A stretch of DNA of 64,000 bases from Styela clava (taxonomy: Eukaryota > Chordata > Ascidiacea > Stolidobranchia > Styelidae): assembly GCF_964204865.1 (NCBI RefSeq), contig NC_135250.1, forward strand, positions 15,658,001-15,722,000, written 5' to 3'. How positions within the stretch are numbered: the stretch's first letter is position 1; each line of letters begins with the position of its first letter. This document shows, piece after piece, positions 1 through 9,822 of this stretch. Both the position numbers and the translations under genes were made by a program. The notes under the pieces are model-generated. The model was not told the DNA's origin. It made no database searches and saw nothing but the letters and a program-made list of their open reading frames with translations.

Positions 1-1153
1 GTCGGATTGGTGGAACATTGCCGTTTTCTTTTGTAGTACAGTATCTAAAATAAGGAAGAAAATAATATTTGGAGCAGCATGATTTTAAAAATACCCCTAA
101 ATACTAACTAATACCTTGAATACATAATGCATTTTATCTGATGTACTAAATGAGCGTATATATGCTCATTGCATGTTCTACAGTCCAGCAGTGTTTGCAT
201 ACCATTACTAGACTATATCTACACTAAATTTTGATATATCACAGTCTGAAATGTCCTATGACAGTATGAGTATGGACTATAGCAGTATGACTATATTTTG
301 AAACATCAACTGTTTGTCTACAACTTCATTTCTCACCTCTCAATCATTTCCAATGCCACCTTTCTTTCCACTCCGGCATAACTTATCATTGCTTCCCAGG
401 TTCTTGTCGACTCTATGAATTTAGATTTAGACCAACCGACATTAGTAAAATTGATTAATTTCTTCTCTTTCACACAACCGTGCATTACAGAAACAGCCAT
501 TCATTTCTATTTCCAAATATGCTGTGGCCTATATAGTAGTATAAGTCTGCTGAATAGTCAAGAAGAGTCATTAAATTAATCATAAACATTTCATGCAAGC
601 CAGAAAATATCGTTGTTTGTGACATATTACAGTATTATTCTAGGTCTAGCCTTCCTTGGAGTTACCGCACCGTACCTATTTAACAACGTCTTATGAGCTA
701 GTGCTCAACTAAAATTGCTATTTATGGCAAGGATATACAAGTGTTTAATATCTTACCTATACTTTTCAACACCTCCTTAGAATAACTGGACTAATATTAC
801 CGGTAACTGAAAAAAACTATGGAAAGGCTACTCAACGCAAAAGCGAGCAGTTGAGTACATCTGATATTCATCCGACCACTGGGGATCCACCTACAGCTGA
901 CTAACTTGACTGTTACGTCGTGCAGAAGTCTGCGTTCATTGGCCCATGATACCGGAAAAGCAGAGAAAATAGGACAGATGGTAACACATATTTATTGCAG
1001 TAAAAGCGTCTTTTCTGTAAAACGTGCAACTTTTGGAAGTGGGAACAAGGCAATATTTGTTACTAAATTTCTAAGGAACATTTTAAAATCATTTTCAGGT
1101 AGTTACCTGATGTGCGCTACGAAACTGAAAGATAAATGGCCTCGGCTCGCGGC
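1..1153. other. No gene recognised
   Basis: AT-rich sequence with only short open frames that have no recognisable motif and no consistent splice signals. An 83-codon open frame on + at 906-1157 was not accepted. Confidence 0.5.
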
Positions 1154-1297
1154 CTAGTACTGTTCCCTTGTCATTGCCACATCTGAATTATTAAAACATT
1201 TGCAATGAAACCAATTTCGACAGACGTCACAGATGAGTCCCTCCTGCTTCATGGAAACGTTGTCGTCACATCTCTTGCACATATTTGGAGTAGTCAT
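1154..1297 (-). pseudogene. PHD-finger-like Cys/His fragment, 47 codons
   Basis: This short open frame reads from an ATG to a TAG on the minus strand. It has C-x2-C at residues 7-10, C-x2-C at 23-26 and then H31 and C34, with the core LICDVCRNWFHCKC. That is the first three-quarters of a PHD zinc finger, a fold that binds histone tails in nuclear proteins and also occurs in some transposon proteins. The last metal-binding cysteine pair is missing before the stop. It is therefore either one exon of a larger gene with no visible partner, or a transposon remnant. It lies 360 bp from a transposase-like relic on the other strand, which favours the second reading. Confidence 0.35.
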
Positions 1298-1658
1298 CTT
1301 GAATTTTTGCGTAGTTTTTGTGGAGTTAATATACCGTTAGTCGTTCTCGTTTCAGTATAAAACTGTGATGAAAACGACCTCGGCTAATGAGTATTTACGT
1401 TTGTAAGGTCTCAGACCGGCGATAATGAGGCTTTAAACTCGGCGATAACCGAGCAGTAATCTCGGCGCGCGGCTTCATTATCACCGATCTGGCACCTTAT
1501 CTATCTCCGTTCATGGATATTACTTCACTCAGGCCATCATGAAGAATGTGCGCCCCAATAATTTGGCTCGCCTATACAATAAGTGAGTGGTTAACCATAT
1601 TTATGTCTTTGTACATCTTTCACTTCTTTTGTATTAACATGTTTTTATTTTGTTTTAG

Positions 1659-1928
1659 GGACGCTGGTACAAGAGACCTGATCAAGCATGTCATGGCGCT
1701 GTGCTATATACCAGCTATGTTTATGACGTCCAGACTCAAATGAATGAAAGGAAAGATGCAAACTCAAGAACTTCGCCGAATATTTTCAAAACACATGGCT
1801 ACACAACATGCAGTGTCTGGACTCCCAATGATTGGTCAGTATTCGACGTAGAAATAAGAACCAACAATCATCTGAAAGGTTGGCAGCGCCATTTTAACAG
1901 TATAACTCGGAAAAATATGCCTTTTTAA
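1659..1928 (+). pseudogene. MULE-type transposase-like fragment, frameshifted
   Basis: A polypyrimidine-AG acceptor (ending at 1658) is followed by a frame reading TRDLIKHVMALCYIPA. After a shift of frame between about 1705 and 1735 the sequence continues as WTPNDWSVFDVEIRTNNHLK and GWQRHFN, then stops. The order of a hydrophobic 'MALP/CYIPA' helix, a 'W-P-x-x-W' block and 'RTNNxxxGWHxxLN' is characteristic of proteins derived from Mutator-like (MULE) transposases, often paired with FLYWCH fingers. No DDE catalytic residues are present, so this is a C-terminal fragment of an inactive copy. The frame change could be a small indel or an undetected intron. The family call rests on motif memory only. 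Confidence 0.45.
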
Positions 1929-2153
1929 AGTTTAATCTCAACAATGTACGAGGTAAGTATAGGGATAGGGGCGGACGTTGTGGAGATATTGGAAGAGAAT
2001 GTTGTGGGGCGTGTCAACGCAGGTATGCGGAAGCCAACGAGAGGGTGCAACGTGTCTGGAGTTATCTGTGGACTCTCTTCTTCGGAGGTGTTCAAGGATC
2101 TACGGGCCGCAGTATTGCAAAGAGTAAGTAGGCCTATGTAACGCAGCAAATTT

Positions 2154-2303
2154 CCCATAACGTTTAGTATTCAAATAAAATTAATTATTCGTAACGAAAA
2201 AGAAAACAAAACCTTCCATTCATTAAATTTCCCCATAACGTTTAGTATTCAAATATCATATTAAATTCATTAATCGTAACAAAAAGTAAACATCTTTCAT
2301 CCA
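2154..2303. repeat. Tandem direct duplication, unit about 78 bp
   Basis: Two adjacent copies, starting at 2154 and 2232, share the opening CCCATAACGTTTAGTATTCA and a common tail ending near CGTAACAAAAAG, with several substitutions. No coding content is visible. Confidence 0.75.
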
Positions 2304-2489
2304 TTCTTCGGCCCGGTTTCTTTGCCAGGCGCAGCAACGACAGTGCCTATCTGTTCCTGGTTTTCTTCTGCAAAAATAAATTCCAACTCTATGACTGAAA
2401 CTTTGCCGTGGTGACTTGGCTTACAAATAATATCAGTCGGCACTAAGTAAATGCTGTGCAACTCTTGAGTCTGCGTTTTGCAAAGCAAT

Positions 2490-2640
2490 GTCTTCTCCTC
2501 GAGCATCGATATCGCAGAGCGATTGCTCGACTGGTGAGTTGTCTGCCTCTCGTTGCTCGGTAGTCGAGTTGTCTTCACCTCGAGCATCGATGACGTCACG
2601 TCGCAGAGCGTTTGCTCGACTGGTGAGTTGACGGCCTGTC
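2490..2640. repeat. GC-rich imperfect tandem repeat
   Basis: Two degenerate copies begin CCTCGAGCATCGAT and each contain GCTCGACTGGTGAGTTG. Related pieces (TAGTCGAGTTGTC and TGGTGAGTTGTC) recur at about 3025-3090, followed by a run of overlapping GGTACC-like palindromes at about 3105-3130. GC content is clearly above the surroundings. It may be part of an unrecognised transposon or an old regulatory island. Confidence 0.5.
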
Positions 2641-2703
2641 GGGCGACTGCCGTAGGCGCGGTTTAGACTATTGCAACCATAGACTACTGAGCTTACATTC
2701 ATA

Positions 2704-4307
2704 AATATTTAAGTGTTACTGTGAAGAATAAAGATTTTAATATATTTAAAGGTTCTCATTCAAAACATTTAATACTAATAAAGTTCAAAAAATTAAACGA
2801 ACACAGTCCTATAAGTCAACAGTCTAACTTCGCTAACGTTACTCCAATTTCGTCTGTAGACTGTATTTGTATTCATACAACATGATCAAAATAAGCCACT
2901 TATACAAATAAAAATGCTTTCTAGAGCATATTTATGTATTTTTCTCAACATTTGAGCACTAAAAATATCAAAAACGCATTTCTATAGACCTAAAACACCA
3001 CCGTAGAAAATTCCAAAAGACGGACAACTCACCAGGCCTCCAGGTAGTCGAGTTGTCTCTGGTGAGTTGTCCGTGTAGTCGAGTTGTCCGCCTCCCGTTA
3101 CCGGTACCGGTACCGTACGGTACCGTATGTGCGAGAGGATTGCTGGACTCCTCGCCGCCGTAGGGTGGTTCACGTAACCTCTGGTCGGTTACGGCTTCCT
3201 CCACCCCATGCTTCCAAAAAACAAGTAGGCCTAACCAATTAATCCCATACCGGTACCCGACATGGAATGGTAACCGGACGGCAGGCCGTGGTTCGACTTT
3301 TCTCTCCCCCGAGACAAATATGTAAATCCTATCCTATTTGGTACAATAAAACAAACACTCCATGTGTCTCACGAACGAGGTGCGTCTGGCACACGTCAGA
3401 TGCATCATATCACGCCATACTTGTCTCAATAATATTCTAAATTAATCGAGGCCGTCACATGACCAAAATTGGTCATTGACCAAATGACCAAATATTGGCT
3501 AAAAACTTTCGAATGCCACGGTAAAAAAACTTTTCCTTTGGTAAATCGGATTATTTTCTTCCGAGAAATTCAATGATGACGTTATTAGATTGCGCTTTTT
3601 TGTAGTATTTTGCACGACTTCATTATACAGTATTTTTACCGATATTGAGGGACAACAATGTCCAGACGTCTCCCAAAGGAAGGGTGTCTGATCATCGGTA
3701 AAATGGGTTTCTCTGAAACGAGACAATGTGGCTCGATCTGTATATTGTGTCGTACTAAAGTGGCATGTGGTACTAAACTATACCAGACCCTCTTCATTGT
3801 GTGATTGTGACGTTGTAGTGACGTACCGGTAATTTTTGGATGACATAGTCAGGTGAGGGACTGAGGGTTAGGATTGACATATGCAAAAATTGTTGAGCCA
3901 GCCCAACTGGAAGTACATGTGGTACTAAACTATACTAGACCCAAAAATTGTTTCAATCCCCCGTTGATACACCTACACACTGGAGCTGTTTCCATCTGGC
4001 TCAGTTCTCTGATTCCAAGAATAGCTCCCACATTGAAAGACATTAAATATAATGGCGCTGTTGTGCCAGTTACCTCGTTTTTTTACCTTCCCAGTCTGCA
4101 AGTAATCAATGTGAGTTTGATATTAATAGGTATTTCAGACTAGCCTACATCTCCAAGACTGTAAGAGGCCTATAGTAGTATAGGAAAAATATACTTTCCA
4201 GGGGGACCTGATTTAATAAGTAAACATGCAGACATGATATAAATACTGCAGTAGACTACTATCACAGCATCACTTTCAATTTCTTCCTGGACTAGAAGTT
4301 TTGTTGC
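2704..4307. other. Intergenic, no gene recognised
   Basis: The only structure seen besides the repeats near 3.0-3.13 kb is a direct repeat. The string GTGGTACTAAACTATAC occurs near 3767 and again near 3919. The upstream region of the PAQR3-like gene must lie here, but I see no convincing TATA box. Confidence 0.45.
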
Positions 4308-4309
4308 AG
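4296..4309 (+). other. Splice acceptor 7 nt upstream of PAQR3-like ATG
   Basis: The sequence GAAGTTTTGTTGCAG ends at 4309, and the start codon follows after CAAGAAA. An acceptor this close to the ATG can mark a spliced-leader trans-splice site or a 5'UTR intron. The same arrangement is seen at three other genes in the window. Confidence 0.4.
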
Positions 4310-4316
4310 CAAGAAA

Positions 4317-5234
4317 ATGAAGACAACATCTACACTATCATTTCAGGGATTCTCCTCAGTTCCATCTCTTCATCTTCGGCATGTTCGTTCATTAATTCAT
4401 TTGTTTCCTTATGAAGAGGTTCCAAGACATATGCAAGGCAACCCCCACATAACTGCAGGGTATAGATGTTATTTATCAGCGAGGCAGTGTCTCAAAAGTA
4501 TGTTTGTTTTATCAAATGAATTGGTAAATATTTGGACGCATTTAGGAATGGCATTAGCATGGATATTCTTGCTATTATATGATCAACTTGTTAGTTTGCC
4601 TTCAGCTGGAGCTGGATTATCGGACCATTTTGTTCATTTGACGTATGTCTTGTGTATTCAAATTTGTATGGTTTCATCTGCAGGGTATCATATCTTTAAT
4701 TCACATACTCTAGAAAATGTATGTTTAAGGTGGTATGCCATTGACTTGGCAGGAATAATTACAGGTGTATTGGGATGTTATATTCCTGGCCTGCATTATG
4801 CCTTTTACTGTTTTCCTTATATCAAACTTCTTTACCTTGTATCAGTTGCAGCTTTGATCGGTATTTCAATTTTCATGGTGACCCAACCCCTTTACCTGAG
4901 TCATGCATGGACTAGATATAGAATGTCCCATATAATAACTTTGGTTTTGTATGGAATTGTTCCTTCAGTTCACTGGGTTTTCATCTCTAGTAGGAGAGAA
5001 ATTGAATTATTTCTACCCAATGTAATGACAATGTACTTAATACTGGCTATTGCGTTTTCATTCTACTTATCTCAATTTCCTGAGCGATTCTTGCCTGGGA
5101 AATTCAATCTTATAGGACAAAGTCACAACTTGTGGCATGTCTTGACAGCGTTTAGTTTTATATACTGGCGACATGTAGCCCTACATATAATGCTATATCG
5201 TGTGGAAAATGAGTGTTCTATTGACCAAGCGTAA
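4317..5234 (+). CDS. paqr3: PAQR3-like progestin/adipoQ receptor (7-TM, Golgi)
   Basis: An intact single-exon gene of 305 codons. Vertebrate PAQR3 (about 311 aa) is a Golgi seven-pass protein that tethers Raf kinase and dampens ERK signalling. The match is seen from residue 28 on (LFPYEEVP, NPHITAGYRCYLSARQCLKS). The family's metal-site motifs are present: SNELVNIWTH at 66-75, SAGYHIF with H125, D143 in AIDLAG, and SHNLWH with H270 and H274. Seven hydrophobic stretches follow the expected order. The ATG has A at -3, and the length agrees with the family, which supports the start. AATAAA signals lie at 5331 and about 5500. No intron is visible; an old retrocopy is possible but the frame is fully open. 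Function is inferred by family. Confidence 0.85.
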   Translation: MKTTSTLSFQGFSSVPSLHLRHVRSLIHLFPYEEVPRHMQGNPHITAGYRCYLSARQCLKSMFVLSNELVNIWTHLGMALAWIFLLLYDQLVSLPSAGAGLSDHFVHLTYVLCIQICMVSSAGYHIFNSHTLENVCLRWYAIDLAGIITGVLGCYIPGLHYAFYCFPYIKLLYLVSVAALIGISIFMVTQPLYLSHAWTRYRMSHIITLVLYGIVPSVHWVFISSRREIELFLPNVMTMYLILAIAFSFYLSQFPERFLPGKFNLIGQSHNLWHVLTAFSFIYWRHVALHIMLYRVENECSIDQA

Positions 5235-5860
5235 AAAGGTTCTAATTATGCAACCTTTCAAAAGTTATTCCCTCATATTTTTCTCCAAATGTGCAAAGTG
5301 CCTAAAACAATCAATGTGAAGCAACTTTAAAATAAATCACCATTTTCAACTAGTGCTATTTATTAGGAAAATTAATTTCTATAAAAGAGTGCAAGTTCGC
5401 AGAAATTTTAATAATGTGCATACGTATCTGTAAGCCTACTGCTACTGGGATTGGACATTGAGATATATGATTACACATTCCGTGTCTGCTGGTCATGTTA
5501 ATAAAACCAGAAATTCATAGTGAATGAATGCAAAAAATGTATATGCAAATAAGAATCACACACAGAAATACTTCAAATCCAGTTTATTTTGATTACCTCA
5601 AATTGTTCTATTTAGCCCACCGATATTGCTCATGTAATCTTGTGTTATGTTATTGTACTGACTTTTTATTGATGCGTAAATATCTTAACTGCACTGTTCT
5701 CTGTATAATTTTAGTTTGTATACATAACCCTCCTTTCACTTTGCTACTATTATTTTAGCAAATAATGGGATCTGGGGAGCATTTCTGATAAGCAGTATCT
5801 TTTAATGAGTGTGTTTGTTGAAAAATTGTAATAATATTGAGCCTATACTTGTTAATCAAA
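5235..5860. other. Spacer between two same-strand genes
   Basis: Holds the 3'UTR and poly(A) signals of the PAQR3-like gene and the leader of the channel-like gene. At roughly 600 bp it is too long for a typical tunicate operon junction, and no acceptor lies close to the second ATG. Nothing else is recognised. Confidence 0.5.
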
Positions 5861-8452
5861 ATGTCTGTTCTGGCTGTAAGTGACTTCATGTTTGGAAGTT
5901 TATTGACAGAGCTGAAAATGAAGCCATGGTGGGAAACATTTCATGGATATTGTTTTGCAGCAAGTGTGGCGATTGCATTATTTTTAACATATCTCTTCTT
6001 ACCAACACCGGATGTGAGGTGCTTACCCTCAACGGGAAATGAAACTCTTCAAAAGCAGTTTTCAGCTCAGGAGTCTTCTTTTGTGAATAATATTTGTGGC
6101 AATCAATTGCCATGGTATATAGGATATGCTGGAATAATATCCATTGTGTGCACAGTCATAATTATTATTTTTTCATCTTATTGGCTCCATCACCCAGATA
6201 TTATCAACTCATTTCGAACCTTTTCCAGAGCAGAAGAGCTTATTGAAAGTGTTAATTTATCTGTTGGAGATTTGAAAACTGCATCATACAAACCACTGGA
6301 CTCTGAAATTGAAGAAAATGTGAAAGTTAGGAAAGCGTGTCTGTTGCTATGGAATTACACAAGCAATGCTGAAATCTATACCTGGTATTTTGTACGGAAT
6401 CTTCTCTTGTTGCTTAGCACAATTGCTGCAATTGGTATATCTACATACATACTTATCCTAATTGGAACTGATAATGATATGTTTCTTTGTAACTTGGCAC
6501 GGGATAAAGATTTTAATTCCACTATTGCTACATACAATATGATGACAAATAACTTCTGCTCCCATAATGCATCAAGGAGGCTCTTTCCTTTTGTGGTTTC
6601 GTATATTATTACACTTGCAGCACAGTCTTTATTCATTTTGATAGGAATTTACAAAATGACTAAGTGTCGTGAAAGCATAATATGTATACCTGTGACTTAT
6701 GGATCTGAAGTTGTTGGAAATATTTATTTCACTGCTCATGGTACAAAAGCAGCAGCTTTTTCTCAATTTATGGTAAAGTTTTGGAAAAACTCTCGGCCTG
6801 TGAGTTCAGGATCATTTGCTCAATTTGTTTCTTTCATATTTTATGATGTTTTAAATCCAATCAAACAAAATTTGAGATCTGCATTGAGTTTGGATAAACA
6901 ACTGGTTGAAGTATATTCTGTTTTGAAGAAAGGTGGAGGAAATGAGATATTGACAATCATACATGACATTCTTGAAAGAAGAAATTTTTTGTATGATTCA
7001 ACATACGCGATGTTATGTGATGTTGTGAATTGTTTGAAAGGAGAATTGTCATGGAACCAAAATTTAGAAATTCTACTTCAGAAACTCTATGATCAACAAC
7101 TTTGGGAAATGTTTGTTCTTATTATTTCACTTCCATGCTGGACAAAATCACAGGAGGACAATATAATTCAATATTTAATCAACCTCAAAATAAATCCGAA
7201 TCAGATCGGGAGACCTTATATAGCTGAACGCTCCATTTTGTTTTATGCAATGTCAGCTACAAAAAATGGCACAGTTAATGTGGATGGAACACGAAGGATT
7301 TTCTCAGCAATGATTGATGGTGAGCATAAATTTGTTCATTACGGAGGTATTACTAAGAGAGCGGAACAATTTTTCATAGAAGACTCTTGGAATACACCAG
7401 GTGGGTATCTTGCAATAAATCAAGTCCTTGGTTTTGTCCGGATAAGTGAGAACACAAAGGAAAGTGAGAATACAGAGAAAAGTGAGAACACAAACAAATC
7501 TCTCAGTGTAAGCGAAGAAATGATTGGTTCGTTGATTTTACAACACTGTAATAAAACCGCGTTATTGAAGCCAAGATACAGTGACGTGACATTATTTGAG
7601 CACAAAAAATCCTATGAAAAGTATATAAAATACATTACAAACTTTGCGAAAAAAATATCTTATCTCAAATTTACAAAGTGGGATGAGAATACAAAAAAAT
7701 TGTTAAAGTATGCTTATGATGAAAAGCAGTGGATCATTTTTGTCGAACTCCTAAATTCCTTCATTGATGAAAAATACATGACATGCAACAGATCTGATTC
7801 ATTTAAAAGTGAAATTGATTGTGGAATTACAGAATTTGATGTCAGCACTCGAATAAGTGAAGAAAATATACTTTTGCATTCCACTAGTTACAGTGGGTCT
7901 ATTTTATATTATGCCATGACAAAACCCGAATATCGTCTGCACTTTGTACCAACTGCAGCACGACATATTTTAGCTAATACAAAGAACCAGGAAAAACTTG
8001 TACGAGATGAAATGGGTCATCACCACGCAGCTTCAAAGTTTGTTCTGGAGAATGATACTTTAACTATAGGCGACAGGGACATGTTACAACTCTTACTTCA
8101 AGAAAGCGATAGAGGAAACCTAGAGAGAAATACATCTGTGAGAAGCCACAGTTCACACCATAGCAGTGGCGGCCAAATTACTTCAAGGTCAACATATAAC
8201 AATCAAGGTCAAATTTTTAATGATGTGCCATCAACATCACATACAAATCAACTGTCTCATAGGACCCCTATAACATCATTGATTACCAAACAAAGTAAAG
8301 GTTCAAAGCAAAGTGATGTAATGCTTGGGCATGATGCAGCAAATTTGTCTTTTTTATCTGAGGCAGAAAATGAGAAGGTATCATTGGTCACGAGAGCAAC
8401 ATCTGATCCACAGTTGACAAATTCTGCTGCACACAAGTCAAGTATGGTATAA
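5861..8452 (+). CDS. LRRC8/pannexin-like channel with a non-LRR C-terminus
   Basis: An intact single-exon gene of 863 codons. The N-terminal third matches the pannexin-like pore domain of LRRC8 volume-regulated anion channels. KPWW falls at residues 21-24 and an extracellular CLP cysteine at 54, the same positions as I recall for LRRC8A. This fixes the start at the ATG of 5861, which has A at -3. Predicted membrane spans are about 27-48, 88-107, 178-202 and 243-265, with loop cysteines at 54 and 79 and a second pair (FLCNLA, NNFCSHN) after span 3. No leucine-rich repeats follow. Instead about 600 cytoplasmic residues contain two related helical segments (about 401-487 and 611-705), a SENTxxS triplet near 529-547, and a Ser/Thr-rich tail. 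Plasma-membrane channel role is inferred from the head only. Confidence 0.75.
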   Translation: MSVLAVSDFMFGSLLTELKMKPWWETFHGYCFAASVAIALFLTYLFLPTPDVRCLPSTGNETLQKQFSAQESSFVNNICGNQLPWYIGYAGIISIVCTVIIIIFSSYWLHHPDIINSFRTFSRAEELIESVNLSVGDLKTASYKPLDSEIEENVKVRKACLLLWNYTSNAEIYTWYFVRNLLLLLSTIAAIGISTYILILIGTDNDMFLCNLARDKDFNSTIATYNMMTNNFCSHNASRRLFPFVVSYIITLAAQSLFILIGIYKMTKCRESIICIPVTYGSEVVGNIYFTAHGTKAAAFSQFMVKFWKNSRPVSSGSFAQFVSFIFYDVLNPIKQNLRSALSLDKQLVEVYSVLKKGGGNEILTIIHDILERRNFLYDSTYAMLCDVVNCLKGELSWNQNLEILLQKLYDQQLWEMFVLIISLPCWTKSQEDNIIQYLINLKINPNQIGRPYIAERSILFYAMSATKNGTVNVDGTRRIFSAMIDGEHKFVHYGGITKRAEQFFIEDSWNTPGGYLAINQVLGFVRISENTKESENTEKSENTNKSLSVSEEMIGSLILQHCNKTALLKPRYSDVTLFEHKKSYEKYIKYITNFAKKISYLKFTKWDENTKKLLKYAYDEKQWIIFVELLNSFIDEKYMTCNRSDSFKSEIDCGITEFDVSTRISEENILLHSTSYSGSILYYAMTKPEYRLHFVPTAARHILANTKNQEKLVRDEMGHHHAASKFVLENDTLTIGDRDMLQLLLQESDRGNLERNTSVRSHSSHHSSGGQITSRSTYNNQGQIFNDVPSTSHTNQLSHRTPITSLITKQSKGSKQSDVMLGHDAANLSFLSEAENEKVSLVTRATSDPQLTNSAAHKSSMV

Positions 8453-8943
8453 AATAATATGGAGGGCATTATTGTGTCTAGCTCATTATTTCATATTGAT
8501 GTAAAATGACGGTATATCTTATGAATGTTAAAGCTAGCTTCCTCCTAATCAGGTATTAAAATTTTGACCTACTTTTCCGCAAAACTGTTGCAATTAACAC
8601 CATACATTTCTGTCTCTGCAATTTTTATTCCACGTTCGACTTGATTTATATAGAAGTACACACATATACTTGCCAAACATATTTTTCTGCAATATTTATC
8701 ATCTATACTAGCAGTCTGGAGAATTTGGTTTGAACTGATTTAAAATTAAGGCTATTTTGTAAGATTCCCCGATAATGAAAATCATTGTTAAATCATGGCA
8801 TATGAGGGATGAAATTGGCAATTATTATGTTTTGGTATTTAGAATATTGAAAATCGAAATTGATTTATAGTTAAATTTCAGGAATAATTTAATTAGATTT
8901 GAATGTTTGCACCTGGCAGTTTTATCAAATTATCACCTTTGAT

Positions 8944-9120
8944 ATATAATTATTTTGACTCGTTTATCAGTTATATCTTGCCAACCACGTTATATTCTCA
9001 TAACGTTTCAGTATTATACTCCATTTTTTACCTACTTGCCATGTTTTAATTATTTCGACTCATTTATCAGTTATATCTTGCTAACCATGTTATATTCTTA
9101 TAACTTTTCAGTATTATACT
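8944..9120. repeat. Tandem duplication, unit about 100 bp
   Basis: Two copies share TTTATCAGTTATATCTTG, then TTATATTCT and TTTCAGTATTATACT, with scattered substitutions. Copies run roughly 8944-9020 and 9048-9120. Confidence 0.7.
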
Positions 9121-9662
9121 TATATACATTTTTTAATTTGTTGTCATATGCTGTCTATATATGCAGTTTCTCAACAATCGTGTTACATTTAACTCTTTTT
9201 TCATATCTATATCTGATTACGGCAGTTAAACATCCAAGTACTACATGTAATGTGATTTCTAACGCATTGGACAAAGCGATCCAAGAAAATAATCTTTCCG
9301 TTAGCTGGTGTAGGGATTTTTCCCATAGCCCTAATAATGTACATATGCCCTAGCACGAAGAAATGGATCGTAGATCTGAAAATAGGTATGAACAGCAGAG
9401 TAGGCTGTAGAGCGTCTCGAGTTGTGGTAGGAGGGTGTTAACAACAACAACAACAGTTGTGATAGGAAATTGCTTGTCAGTTGGCTTATAGATATTCTGC
9501 ATCAGCCGTGCGATATCCGGTTGGTTAAGAAAGCCCCGATTTTGATATGTTACTGCGAGAATTTGACTAAGGTGAATGAAGAATTTCCGCGTGTTCGCAT
9601 CACAATTCATCTAGCACAGGGCTGCTCAACTCATAAGTACACATTTTAGTATAATATAGGTT

Positions 9663-9822
9663 AAGTATGTTTCGTGATTTTGGTGTGATTGTTCCTGTCA
9701 ATTACAACCAAATGTCGGTTCTCTTTATCACGCATGCATTGGGTTAAAAGTATGTTTCGTGATTTTGGTATGATGTTCCTGCCAATTACAACCAAATGTC
9801 AGTTCTCTTTATCACGCATGTA
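9663..9822. repeat. Tandem duplication, unit 85 bp
   Basis: Copies at 9663-9747 and 9748-9822 both begin AAGTATGTTTCGTGATTTTG and contain CAATTACAACCAAATGTC and TCTCTTTATCACGCATG. They differ at a few bases, so the duplication is fairly recent. Confidence 0.8.

Noticed and set aside
906..1157. 83-codon plus-strand open frame
   Set aside because: No motif, low-complexity composition, non-ATG start context, and it overlaps the PHD-like frame on the other strand.
2968..3204. Minus-strand open frames in the GC-rich repeat
   Set aside because: Several overlapping frames are open at once, which reflects base composition and repeat structure, not coding.
5837..5860. Eight extra N-terminal codons before the channel-like gene
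   Set aside because: That extension starts at TTG. The ATG at 5861 has a good context and places KPWW and Cys54 at the positions I recall for LRRC8A.
4317..8452. Possible operon of the PAQR3-like and channel-like genes
   Set aside because: The spacer is about 600 bp with its own poly(A) signals and no acceptor close to the second ATG.
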